Positions 52,478-64,000 of a stretch of DNA of 64,000 nt are shown piece after piece (position 1 is the first letter of the stretch; each line of letters opens with the position of its first letter). A program made the position numbers and the translations under genes. Origin of the DNA: Amoebidium appalachense (taxonomy: Eukaryota > Ichthyosporea); assembly GCA_963693365.1 (NCBI GenBank), contig CAVNZM010000008.1:3472001-3536000 (forward strand). The letters are read 5' to 3'. Below the pieces are notes generated by a model, which saw only the letters and a program-made list of their open reading frames with translations, did not search any database and was not told the DNA's origin.

Positions 52478-53545
52478 GGGGGGAGGAGGGGTTTTTTGGG
52501 GACTTCAGCGGTGGGCCGAAGGGTACATCTGGTTTGGTTTAAGAGAAAGAGGGGCAGGGACCAGGGAGGAGGGAAAGGAGGGGGGAGGGGTAGGAGGGAA
52601 GGGGGGGGGGGGGGGGGGGGGGGGGTCTCGTCTTCACGAATCCCCAGGTGTTGCTACCTGCACCTCACCACAACAAACGGTAACTTATTTACCATAAAGA
52701 CGTCTTAGATATCATAGTATTCGATTACCTCTAGATCCGGCTAAGCTTTTCCAGGTAACTGGATAACTGGTTAGCACTCTTCTGATGTACCTCCCCCCTT
52801 CCCCCAGGCCCACCCTCCCCCCCCCCCCCCCCTCCCCTCCCTCCCCCCCTCCCCTCCCCCCCCCCCCCCCGCGCCGCCGCCGACCCCCCCCCCCCCCTGC
52901 CCCTTCGCACCCCCCCCCCCCCCCCCCCCCCCCAACTCCCAGTTTCATAGTTGACGGTTAAGCTCATATGCCCCCCCCTCCCCCCCCCCCCCCCTCCCTC
53001 CTCCCCCTTTCTCCCCGCCCCTCCCCCCCTCCCCCCTTTAGCTGGTACACATAGCCCATCAACAACTTGCTCTCCTGTCCACATTCCATCTCTCCCTTGG
53101 TTTCTCCCTTCCGATGACTGACGTCTTTTCCATCACCACCGTCCGGTTTTTGGGTGGGTCATCCCCCCCATCCCCCCCCCCCCCCTCCCCCCCCCATCCC
53201 CCTCCCCTCCCTCCCCCCCCCCCCCCCTCCTCCCCTCCCCATCGCTCCCCTCCACTCCAAACGTTTCTTTTTTTGTATCCCTCCCCCTCCCCCCCCCCAA
53301 CCTCCCCCCCCGGTCCCCCCTCCCCCCTCCCTCCGCCCCTCCCCCTCTCCCCCTGCCGTCCCACACACCGTAACACATTGATTGTAGTAAGAGCGAACAT
53401 GGGTAGCACATGCACACTCGGCTTAAGCCAAATATCCATTCTCAGTAGCTAACTAATATCAAGCTCATCATCTAATCCACCCCCCCCCCCCCCCCCCCCC
53501 TCCCCTCCCCCTCTCCCCTCGGCCCCCCCACACATCCCACTCTCC
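52091..53545. repeat. Poly(G) then poly(C) tracts
   Basis: G runs at about 52100-52135, 52392-52410, 52439-52475 and 52600-52625 are followed by C-rich tracts from 52790 to 53355 and at 53480-53500. A short frame at 52136-52359 (ALKAIRYIVGKNLSRGQP..) has ordinary composition but nothing recognisable. Confidence 0.8.
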
Positions 53546-54243
53546 TCCCCGCCCTTCACTCCCCTCCCTCTCCTTTCCCCCTTTATGTTCATGTATTTCC
53601 TAATCTAGGTCTTCTACCTTTCTATTTCCGAAGCCCCGCCTCCATAATCACATGGCCCCTAACTAGAGATGAAGACCCGGAGAACGACTCACTGTAGTCT
53701 TTGCTAAACTCGCTGACAATGTGTTCTGCTTTTAGATTTTTATTCTGGTTTTGAATTTTATTCTGGTTCGAGGATTGGCAATAGCGCCACCGTGCCTACA
53801 GAGAACTCGTGGCCATGCGGTTCCTGACCGCCAGGCGACGCCCTGTGCATGATTTTCAAGCAATATGATTGGCTCACGGTGCAAGCGGTACTGTACACAA
53901 AATCCCTGACGCATACACAACATCTTCTTGTGTTAGAACTGGGATATATACACTAGCCTGATTGGATAGACGGAAGAAACACCAGGACTGTTAGGAAGCT
54001 ATTTACAGACGACAGAAAGCAAACTAGGAAAACCTGTACAAGATTCAACTGCTAGTCATACGATACACCTGGCGGATATGTGCCTGGATAATTAAAAAAG
54101 TTTCTGGTACCGATTATATGAACACAATAAAAATTATCTCGTGTGCACCTGCAGATACACTCTTCACAATGTAGCGCTCCTCATTTACCTACAACTTGCG
54201 TAGTGCATCAGTTCAGAACGAAAAAGTTAGCGAAATCTCCAAT
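53546..54243. other. Unique DNA, 3' flank of the 54-kb gene
   Basis: No gene or repeat recognised. ATTGG-type motifs lie near 53868 and 53962. Confidence 0.35.
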
Positions 54244-55290
54244 TTACGCAGCCGGCCGCATAGCCTCAGCAGCCTTTGACATTTTTGCAGCCACGATTTT
54301 CGAATCGCCGGTCGGGATATATTCCACAACCACCACCCCTTCCTCATCATCGCTATCATCGCACTCTGCAACCACCGTTTTCACTGATTCATCGCCGGTG
54401 TCCATGCGGAGTTCAATTTCCAAATCTCCGTTTTCCGCAGGGCCGCACCGGAATGCGCACCCAAACCACACGACGCAGAAAAAGAGGAGACTTGCAATGA
54501 ACACGAAGCCGCTAATGGCATAGAAGATGGGGCTGTGTTGCCTCAAGGTGACCTCCATGACCTCCATTACGGGGTTCTGTGGGAAGGGGTGAGGGTGGTA
54601 AGAATTGTTTCCCATTGAGGTTTTTCAGGTAATGCAACACGTAACCGTCCAAACAGTTGTTTGGTGTGCGAACTGTGCTTTCTAATCATGCTAAGAAACA
54701 ACTAGTTTGAGCATTAAGCACGGGGAAAAAACACAAAGGAAAAAATGGATAATAGGTTGGACACGTACACAAGAGCAAGTGCTTCTAACACGGTGTCGAG
54801 CTGTTGAACACCCAACTAGCAGAGGGGTAAGGCTGTCCACACTTTTTGCTGTTCGAGTACAAAACTAAATGTAGAGCTTCTAGACACGAAAATAGGAAAG
54901 TTTAGCTACCTGTGTGGATCCTGGCTTGGCCGCAGGCACATGAAGATGGATTTCGTTCGTGCGCGTCGTCTTTGGCAGCCTGTCGAGCCACACCTGTGGG
55001 AACACGGTCTGAAGAAGCGAATAAAGTGCCGGGGGGATGTTCACCGATCTCTCCGTGGTAACTGTAACCACAACCTCCCTCCCCTTTCCTTGGGTGGGCA
55101 TTCTTTGCACCGTTGGAGTGGTGATAGTATTTTGTGGCTGTGCAAGGGAAACGGTGTTGTAGACTGAGTCTCCGCTTCCAACCTCAGCAACAGAGAGGCC
55201 TTTTTCCGAACCACGAGTTATTCTCACGGGCATACCGTCTGTGTGGGAGACAGCCAGAACAGCAAACACGGCAAACTGCTTGAAATTCAT
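54244..55290 (-). CDS. Two-exon type I membrane protein with acidic tail
   Basis: Exon 1 is 55290-54910 (127 codons) and exon 2 is 54576-54244 (110 codons plus TAA). The intron is 54909-54577 (333 bp). It starts GTAGCT after ..ACACAG and ends in a C/T-rich CCCTTCCCACAG. Phase is 0, and splicing joins two frames that each make sense. The 237-residue product has an N-terminal signal-like segment (MNFKQFAVFAVLAVS), a ~125-residue outside domain without Cys pairs, one TM at about 143-168 (FYAISGFVFIASLLFFCVVW), then Cys-rich RCG and an acidic tail (ECDDSDDEEG). Domain family not recognised. It is probably at the cell surface or in endomembranes. No disabling changes seen. Confidence 0.65.
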
Positions 55291-55900
55291 TTTTGTGGTT
55301 GATTTAGTGTAAAAAACGTGCTTGCTTTGGCTGTTGTTAGAGAATTATTGTGGGTTGGATTTCAAGGCGATGTTTGTAGGTGAGATTTTTTGGTTTCTCA
55401 ATGAATGTAACTTGTTCGTATTCTCAACACACACTGGATGTGGTGCATTGAGTGAGTGCGCGAGAGGACTATATAGTAGAAGTATGGAGATAGCGCTACA
55501 TGATATTGATCCAATCATTCAATTGCTAGAACTATGGTGGCTGGCAAAGCCCCCAACAGTAACCTAAAAACCATGACTCATACACAGCAATCTTGTGCTT
55601 TTTTAACTATTAAGGAATGATTATTTAATTTGAAAACTACAATGCTTGATTCACGGTATTTTGCTATATATTTGCTATTATTTTCCATTGTGAGCCAGAG
55701 TTCGAAGGAATTTAAGTGTCCTTCGGTGATTGGCTCAAAAGTCCCAATGCTTATTTGCTGGCTTAAGGTTAACCAATCACAGCTATTATCGAAAAAAGCC
55801 ACCAATAAGGGAACAGCTGTGGCTCTTAGGGCTTTGTGTCAGCCAATCACAAAGTTAAACACTAAGTCCGCCAATCACGCCTCTATACCGGCACCCAATC
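55291..55900 (-). promoter_or_regulatory. CCAAT-cluster promoter of the membrane-protein gene
   Basis: Five CCAAT-type cores lie within about 160 bp (GATTGGCTC near 55725, AACCAATCACAG near 55770, ACCAATAAG near 55801, GCCAATCACAAAG near 55841, GCCAATCACGCC near 55871). They are 430-590 bp upstream of the ATG at 55290, in both orientations. NF-Y-type binding is inferred from motif and spacing. Confidence 0.45.
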
Positions 55901-56059
55901 AATTCGCGCTAGCTTCCTGTACATTTTTTGCACGCGCAGCTCGCGGCCCCCAAGCCGAGGCGAGTTGGCGACGTTGCCGATGGCCCTACAGAAAGGCCGG
56001 GGAGAAATGCAGGGTAGAACGAGCGGTACCTCAGCTAAAAAATCTTCCAAAAGCGTCGG

Positions 56060-57185
<1,126 letters not shown>

Positions 57186-57885
57186 AGGGGGGGGAAGACG
57201 CGAACCGTTTTACCAACAGAAGAAATCATCTGTCGAGCTAAAATATCACGTTGTTCCGTAATTGGTTCGGATAACCAAAGCCTGAGTCATCTCGGTCTTG
57301 CCACACAGCATTCGAAACTTCTATGCCCTTACTGCGGGATGTGCACTGCCAACCAGTCACAGACGACCACCCTACGGGTTGCCGTCCAAACACAACACCA
57401 AGCACCCTCGAACTCCCCACAACACAACATCAACACACTGCAACAAAAAGGAGACCAGCACAATGTGATGGCACGGCCTAGGGCCGCTGCTAACAGATCA
57501 AGGTATAAAACACAGCAGTAAAAAACACGTACACGCAATCATGGATAGCTTTACGGAAAAATAAATCCGGAGTCTTTTATTTACACACATGGCACCCGTG
57601 CGATACAACACTATTGCCCACACACCCAAACTCACAAAGCAAAAATCAAAGAACACAAAAACAGCACAAAAGCAACACAAAAGCAACACAAAAACAACAG
57701 CACAGACGGCCCCAACACAAACACTACCTGCCTGTAAAAAAATAGACAACCCACCGGTCTGCACATCCATGTGACCCCCTCAGACTTGATTAAAGGCGAA
57801 TGCGAAATTTAAATTTTACAAAAACATTGCAGGCAACAGGACCTACCCACACCCTCATCCACCACTGTCACGTGCGCACGCGCGC
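57186..57885. other. Unique DNA, possibly an old retroelement tail
   Basis: Plus-strand translation is Lys/Thr/Gln-rich (KNTKTAQKQHKSNTKT near 57650), with isolated Cys motifs (CPYCGMC near 57330). It resembles in flavour the C-terminus of the LINE in this window, but I cannot align it with confidence. Confidence 0.25.
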
Positions 57886-57888
57886 ACA

Positions 57889-57986
<98 letters not shown>

Positions 57987-58006
57987 GCATACACACAAGC
58001 ACACAC

Positions 58007-58050
<44 letters not shown>

Positions 58051-58530
58051 ACAAACACACACACGTGCGTGCACGCGCGTGCGCGTGCACCCCTGCATAA
58101 ACACCAAATGACGGTCAAGATTAGCAGTAGGAGACAGTCGGAAACGACTATACTTTCGGGCCAATACTTGCAGATGGCCTAAGTTTAGACCCTTTGTTAT
58201 ATAAACTTACGGTAAACGTATAGCTTATAGGTAAACTCAATTATTATTCTAGTGCCCATAGTCAGCTGCCTGGGGATATAGGGAGCATACGGTAGCCTCA
58301 TGAGGTGAAACATGGGGTGAAACGAATTCTTTCGTGAAATTTTTGAAAAGGTAAAACAAAAAAAAAAAAAAAAAAAAAAAAGCTGGGGCCTCGGGCAAAT
58401 ACTGGCTCTAGCACGACGGGGTCATGTTTATGTTCACTGCTCCGAATCAAACAGCACCCCCAACTGGCTGCTTGAACTAGTTTATCGGTTCAATGGATGG
58501 TTGGCGGGAAGGAGGAAGGGGGCAGACGGG
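57886..58530. repeat. (CA)n, unique DNA and a 25-nt poly(A)
   Basis: (CA)n at about 57889-57984 and 58008-58043. Unique DNA from 58100 leads to GGTGAAACATGGGGTGAAACG and a poly(A) at about 58357-58381, which could be the 3' end of a retroposed sequence. No gene. Confidence 0.6.
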
Positions 58531-58677
58531 GTTTTTTTTTTTATTTTATCACGGTTTGTTCCCGGGGGACCTTTGCAGGGCCTTTAAAGAAACTATCGTT
58601 TTCCACAGTAGCACCGACTGTACACGAGTTAGGGCACTATCTATGTACTCAGCTCAGCTAAGCCATCCTTCACAAAC
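58531..58677 (-). mobile_element. Third LINE 3'-end fragment
   Basis: Read on the minus strand, GAAGGATGGCTTAGCTGAGC..GTACAGTCGGTGCTAC..CCGGGAACAAACCGTGATAAAAT matches the last ~130 bp of the LINE at 3783-3895 and ends in an A run (T run 58532-58542 on the plus strand). It is heavily 5'-truncated. Confidence 0.82.
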
Positions 58678-59152
58678 GGGGAGACGGGGAAAGAAAAGGG
58701 GGGGGGGGGGGGGGGGAGGAGGGGGAAGGGGGGGCAACGTGAGAGTTTTATAGCGAGCCCAGGCCCGGAGCAAGCTCTGTGGTGATTACATTGCAGCAAA
58801 ACCCAAGCTTGCCAAAAGTATTACAACTCTAAAAAACGAAAGCATTTTTTGTTTTTCATTCTTTCTTTTTCTGTTCTTTTTTCTCTTTTTCTTTCTTTCA
58901 TTCTTGTTATTTTTTATTTATTTTTTTTTTGGGGGGGGGGGGAAGGGGGGAGGGAGGAAGGGAGGGAAGGAAAGGATGGTGCAAGCGGGCATTGAAGGGA
59001 ACATGTGGAAAACCGTTCAAATATGGGGATTAGGGACACGAAGAAACGGGGAGGGAAGAGAATTGAGAAGTTGGCCTTCTGACGGGAGGAAGCTTAGGGA
59101 AGGAGTGATCACGGGTGGTATGCAGGCAACCCCTCCCCCTCCCTGCCTTCCT

Positions 59153-59191
<39 letters not shown>

Positions 59192-59444
59192 GCAGACACA
59201 CACACGCGCGCGCGCACACGGACATGCACACGCTCGCGCGCACACACATGCACACACGACCACACATGCACACACGCGCGCGCGCGCACACACACACACT
59301 CTCTGTCTCCGGCTCCTTCCCCCCCCCCCTCCCCACCCCCCCAACCCCCCCTCCCCCCGCGCCCCAACCGCTTCACATGCAACCCCCCCCCCCCCCCCCT
59401 ACACACACACACACATGTACACACGCGCGCGGCGCGCGCGCACG

Positions 59445-59502
<58 letters not shown>

Positions 59503-59733
59503 TACACAGACACACACACCTGCTCGGGCTTTACCGTCTTGATCATCAGATACTTCTGGACAGTTGGTAGCTTGATTTGACATCAAAAACACGAAAGAGG
59601 TTCAACTTGTCTTCGAGCTAGCCATCCTGCTTAAAAGTGAAAGAAAGAAGAAGAAGCCATGAAAAAGAAAAAGAAGAACCAGAGAAGATGGGGGGATGGA
59701 TGTGTGTTGGTGGTGGTGATTGTATTTTTTTTT

Positions 59734-59766
<33 letters not shown>

Positions 59767-60505
59767 GGGGGGGGGGGAAAGGGGCAGGGGGGGGGGGGGG
59801 GGAGGGGGCAGAGGGGTATGAGGGGGGGGGGGGGTAGGGGGAGAATGCTGCCTAAAGTGTATAAGAACCACTGAGGGAAAAGAGAGTGATACATGATACA
59901 TGGAATGGGAGTTTGTGGGGAAAAGCGGGGGGACGAGTGATGCGGGTTGGGGTGGGGGAGTGGGGGGGAGAGGTGGGGTGGAGTTGATTGTGGTACTTGC
60001 ATTGTCAACCCAAAGTACAAACACACAATGAAAACATAGTCTGACGTGCACAAACGAACACACATACATACATCAAGGACGTAAGATAAGCCTGCAAATT
60101 CTTGGGGGGGGGGGGGGGTTGACCGATATATCTACATGTGCAGTGAGTCGAGCGAGGGGGGGGGGGGGGGGGGTGAATGGGGGTGGTGGGGTGGGGGGTG
60201 GGGGGGTGGGGAGGGGGAGGGGCTGATGATGGAGGACGGGGGGGGGGGGGGGGGGGGGGAGGAGGCTGAGGGGGGGGGGGGGGGGGGGGGGGGGGGAGGG
60301 GGGAGGGAGAGAAAGAAACACATAAAGGAAGTGCACATGGGGGAAATATGGGCAATATCACTTAACAGATCGTAAAAGAACACTCCCTACTTCTATGGCA
60401 CGCTAAGTGCAAGCATGAGCATGCACACACACATGCATACATCCATACACCTGCGGGATTTTCGTGTTGCACAAACCACTCCATGTGCTTACTACCTGGC
60501 CTCCC

Positions 60506-60543
<38 letters not shown>

Positions 60544-60663
60544 ATACACACATACACACACACACACCCTCAACCGCCCAAACCCCACCACCCAAACCCC
60601 AGCCCCAATTACCCGCCACCCACCCTCACCCATACTCATCCCACCCCAAGTCCCCCCTTTACA

Positions 60664-60709
<46 letters not shown>

Positions 60710-61197
60710 AGTCACCCACCCATTTCCACACGCAGTGTGGTGTACCTCGTTTGCAGTAACACAGATGATGATGTGACTTTATGTTTCTCAAACTGCAAAA
60801 CCGGTGAAAGTATCGTGGGTGTGTGGTTGTGCCCACGTGTGCAAGCGGGTGCGTGACTGTGCATGTTTGCCATATTTGTGAGCTTAAAACCCCGAGTGGA
60901 CGTGTTTGTGTTTGGGTATTGAATTTTTCGTGTTTGTTTATGTTGCAAGGTCTTTCCTCTTCGGAAAAAAGGAAACGTCGGGGGGAGGGGGGAGGGGGGG
61001 GAGGGGGGAGGGGGGAGGAGAAGGGGGGGGGGGGGGGGGGAGGGGGGACGGACTGGGGGAGGGCGAGAGGGACTCGGAAGAGTTCATGTGGGTGTGAGGA
61101 AAGCGAGATCAAGAGATTGGGCAAGAGGGTGGGAGTCCACGGGAAGGCATAGGAAACGAGGGCTGGGGGGGGGAGGGAGAGCGGATAGGGTTGGAAG

Positions 61198-61234
<37 letters not shown>

Positions 61235-61280
61235 GGGGGGGGGGGGGATGGGGGGGAGGGGGAGGGAGAGAGAGAGAGAG
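58678..61280. repeat. G, C, CA and T tracts with short unique islands
   Basis: G tracts at 58698-58737, 58931-58942, 59743-59835, 60103-60118, 60157-60172, 60239-60300 and 60979-61045. CA-rich at 59154-59300 and 59401-59518; C runs at 59382-59399, 60508-60543 and 60667-60695; (TG)n at 61199-61231 followed by G. The islands (58741-58920, 59520-59700, 60311-60480, 60711-60960) have no supported gene. Confidence 0.85.
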
Positions 61281-61638
61281 AAACAGTCGTACATGTAGTT
61301 GGGTTGTGTATCATAGGCGAACCTTTAATGAAGCACGTTCGATTTCTAGTAGTTATTGCGCATACACAGTATGCACACAGAAACTTTGAGTTGTTCGTTC
61401 ACAAAGCATAAATAGAATATTCAGCTGCACATATTAAAACATATGTACATAGCATGAGAAGGCATGTACATAAAAACACATATACAGTCGCAATGCATAC
61501 AGTATGGTACACAGTACCACACGAATAGACCATAACCATCTAGAGCATGCACATTGTCAATTAAGTAAAGAACTAATAAAAGATAAAAATTAAAATAAAA
61601 GGTAGATCCCTAGAGAAACAAGTCACATTGAATCTTGC
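61281..61638. other. 3' flank of the chitinase gene
   Basis: AT-rich unique DNA. No other gene seen. Confidence 0.35.
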
Positions 61639-64000
61639 CTACAACCGGGGAAGATTAGGATGCTCCTGCGCCGAAGAATACCACGTGCCGTTAATGTTAA
61701 ACCGCCAATTAGATGGCCCCGTTATGGGCAAATAGTAGACCAGCTGCACCACTGTGCTCGCGCCTGGTGCTAGCTCTGACGTAATCTTAAAGAGCACCCG
61801 ATTGAAGTCACCCTTAAGGCCCCCCACATTGTTGCTGACGGGGTTCCCTGATTCGACGACTTTAAGGCCCGCACCGGACCAATCCGCCATGTTATCGGGT
61901 GCGCTCGTGCCGTAGGAAAATGCCACCTCGCTATTGGCCGGAATAGCGACCTTCATCCTATTGGTGATTGTGACCTTGGGGCTGATTGGGTAGCTGTTGT
62001 CGCCCAACGCAAACTCTCCAACCGAAATTTCAATCGCCACAGCCTGCGATGGGATCGCAATGTTTGCAATCGTGTTGCCGTAGCGGGTAGCCGCCTTAAA
62101 TCCATCATACATGATGGATGTGAGCGTGTCGCCGATGAAATACTCCCCCTGTCCGGTGGCGCATGCGGATTCCGTCGGATCGACGATGTTGGTGCGCTTA
62201 CCCGTAACGTCCTTCTTGAAGCACGAATAATCGCCGGCCATCTCCCAGATCATGATGCCCCCCACACCCTTTGAAATTACATAGTCGACCTTGGCCTTAA
62301 TGGACTGGGCATCCTCTGTGGAGATGAAGACCTTCTTTTCGTTGTTCCACAGCCACGGTGCCACCGCCATGCTGTCGTAATTCCGGCCGTACGTGCCCGA
62401 AAGGCTGCCGCTGGCGTTGAAACCATAGGACGTGAGGTAAGAGCCATAAACCCCTGCCTGCAGGTTTTTCGCGTGCCACATGGGGTTGGATCCGGCGCCC
62501 ACCTCCTTGCCGTTGGCGTCGACATCATGCCAAATATTGTCGATTCCCATTGCGCCGTTGCCGCATTTGGTGGTGCTGGCGGGACATTTGGACGAGTCAG
62601 TCAGGGCAGCCGTACCCCACAGCCCGTTGGTTCCCCCCGTGACCCCCTGCCAACCTCGGGTGCAATATGGAACACCGATGTTGGTGCTCCCGGCAGGCAT
62701 GGCACCGCGGAAGTAGTGGTAGGACCAATCAGAATTGAGGTAGGCGATGCCCTTGTAGTGCCCGCCATTCGCATTCCACGCGATCAGCTCGGAGTCCTTG
62801 CCCGTGTCGAAGAGCGGTGCGTTGTGACCCACAAACTCGTTCCATGCGCCGTGCAGGTCGTAGGTCATCAGGTTGACATAGTCGAGATACCGCACCACTT
62901 GCATGGCCTCCATACCGCGTAGAAGATAACCAGACGATGGCGATGCAATGGAAAGAAGATAGTGCTTGCCGTCAACTACACCTGCAGCGTCGAATTGTTC
63001 ACGGAGAGTGCGCATGAGAACCACGTAGTCTTGAACAGATAGGCGCGGTGTGGGTTGCTGTATGAGAAATTGTCGGGATTCCCAGCGTCATTCATGGAGG
63101 TGGGGTACTCGTAATCGATATCAAAACCGTCCACGTGATATTTGCGCAAAAACTCAACACACGACTGTGCAAAAATGTTAATTGCCGCGACGTTGGGGCT
63201 GCCGTCGGCGTTTGTGGTAAGGTTGTAGAAGCCTCCGTCAGTCACCCGGTTGCCGCTGGCGTCAAAATGTCCACCGGTCTCAGCCCACCCGCCAATCGAA
63301 ACGAGCGTGGACACACCATAACGTTTCTTGTACGTTGCCAGAGCACCCAAGTGCCCGCGGAAGCCCAAAGAAAAAGGATCCACGTCCAGCCCAGGCCAGA
63401 TCGGGCCCACAGCGGCGTTGTTGGGGTCAGCGGTGTTACCAATGCTCACTTGCTGCTGCCGTCAATGTGCGCAAAGGCATAGTTGACGTGTGTCATCATT
63501 CCCCACGGCAGCTGGTAACGAGGTAGGCGGGCTGTCCGGCAATTGCTTCCCGTGCGCCATGACGTGAATTAGCCAATGATGCGCCGTGAGTGGTCGGCAC
63601 CCATCTTTTCCCTGCCGGTCTCATCGTAGCGTGTGCAGTAGGGCACATCCAGGCTAGGGGTGCGGGAAAGACCCTCGGGGCGGCACTTCTCGTGTGCGTA
63701 GGTGGAGGTCGGTGTGGTTGTAGCAGTGGTTATGGTGGTGGGAACCCTTGTCGTGGTGGTGGTGGGAATCTTCATCGTAGTGGTGGTGATGGTGGTGCTG
63801 CTGATGGGGCGTGTGGTTGTTTGTGTTGTGGTGGTGGCGGTGGTGGTGGTTCGAGACGTGGTGGTTGTTGGTGGGGTCACAGTTGTCGTCGCAGCGGAAG
63901 ATGAGGACTGGGTGCCCTTCTGGCACGAACCCCACCACTGGCTCTGAGCAACACACACGGTGCCGGGGCAGCATGAGAGTGCTGTGGTGAATACCTGGCC
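61639..64000 (-). pseudogene. Secreted GH18 chitinase with CBM1-like module, disabled
   Basis: Read on the minus strand from the right edge, a Cys motif CCPGTVCVAQSQWWGSC resembles the second half of a fungal-type CBM1 binding module. A long Thr-rich linker follows, then a GH18 domain. It has the first strand RRIIG.FTSWRTG, LPWGMMTHVNYAFAHID, LVSIGGWAE and the catalytic DGFDIDYEY (DxxDxDxE); later MTYDLHG and GIMIWEMAGD close the barrel. The last ~130 residues are a beta-rich module with LAPGASTVVQLVYYLPITGP. Three lesions break it: TAA at 63571-63569, a one-base shift near 63448, and another near 63030. It would hydrolyse chitin outside the cell. The sequence is otherwise well preserved, so it is a recent pseudogene or contains assembly indels. 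Its 5' end lies outside the window. Confidence 0.85.

Noticed and set aside
57186-57885. A fourth LINE copy
   Set aside because: Composition resembles the LINE C-terminus, but no segment aligns and the diagnostic 3' tail is absent.

Overview
This is a window of eukaryotic nuclear DNA. The evidence is a spliceable two-exon gene with a GT-AG intron, TATA and CCAAT promoter motifs, AATAAA signals, five classes of transposable element, and very many microsatellites and long G or C homopolymers. The species cannot be read from the sequence. Two weak hints point to a microbial eukaryote, perhaps a stramenopile: a bZIP factor with Cys at the position of the invariant basic-region Asn (a variant known from oomycetes), and a secreted chitinase with a CBM1-like Cys motif.

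Layout. 1-3905: 3' part of a non-LTR retrotransposon (RT end, RNase H, zinc motifs, 3' tail). 3.9-11.5 kb: microsatellites and homopolymers around unique DNA, with a MITE-like inverted-repeat element at 5127-5419. 11.5-12.4 kb (minus): intact bZIP gene. 16.1 kb: piggyBac-like transposase fragment. 16.7-25.9 kb: almost gene-free, dominated by G/C runs and CA/GT arrays, with a CCAAT-rich island at 22.5-23.0 kb. 26.0-29.6 kb: two LINE-family 3' ends, a tandem repeat and a SINE-like element with perfect 15-bp target-site duplications. 31.3-31.8 kb: small two-TM host gene that runs directly into an LTR. 31.8-43.9 kb: two copies of one Ty3/gypsy chromovirus-like element. The first is deleted; the second is nearly full length (LTR-gag-pro-RT-RH-IN-chromodomain-LTR). 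44-46 kb: C-rich and CA DNA. 46.4-47.1 kb (minus): Ty1/copia integrase remnant. 48.7-50.0 kb: unknown gene with promoter and polyA-like signals but three frame changes. 50.3-50.9 kb: hAT-type MITE. 54.2-55.3 kb (minus): two-exon type I membrane protein. 55.3-61.6 kb: simple repeats and a LINE tail. 61.6-64.0 kb (minus): GH18 chitinase with three disablements, running off the right edge.

How it fits together. Most recognisable coding sequence is transposon-derived. The Ty3/gypsy copies are the most informative part. Gag and protease share one frame, separated by a single UGA. A 242-bp inverted-repeat element supplies the protease stop and splits pol. The 3' LTR has been turned into a hairpin-like palindrome. 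G-tract length differences disturb frames between the two copies. Single-base frame changes also occur in the LINE, the chitinase and the 48.8-kb gene, so either decay or residual assembly indels affect this contig. The bZIP gene and the 54-kb gene are clean.
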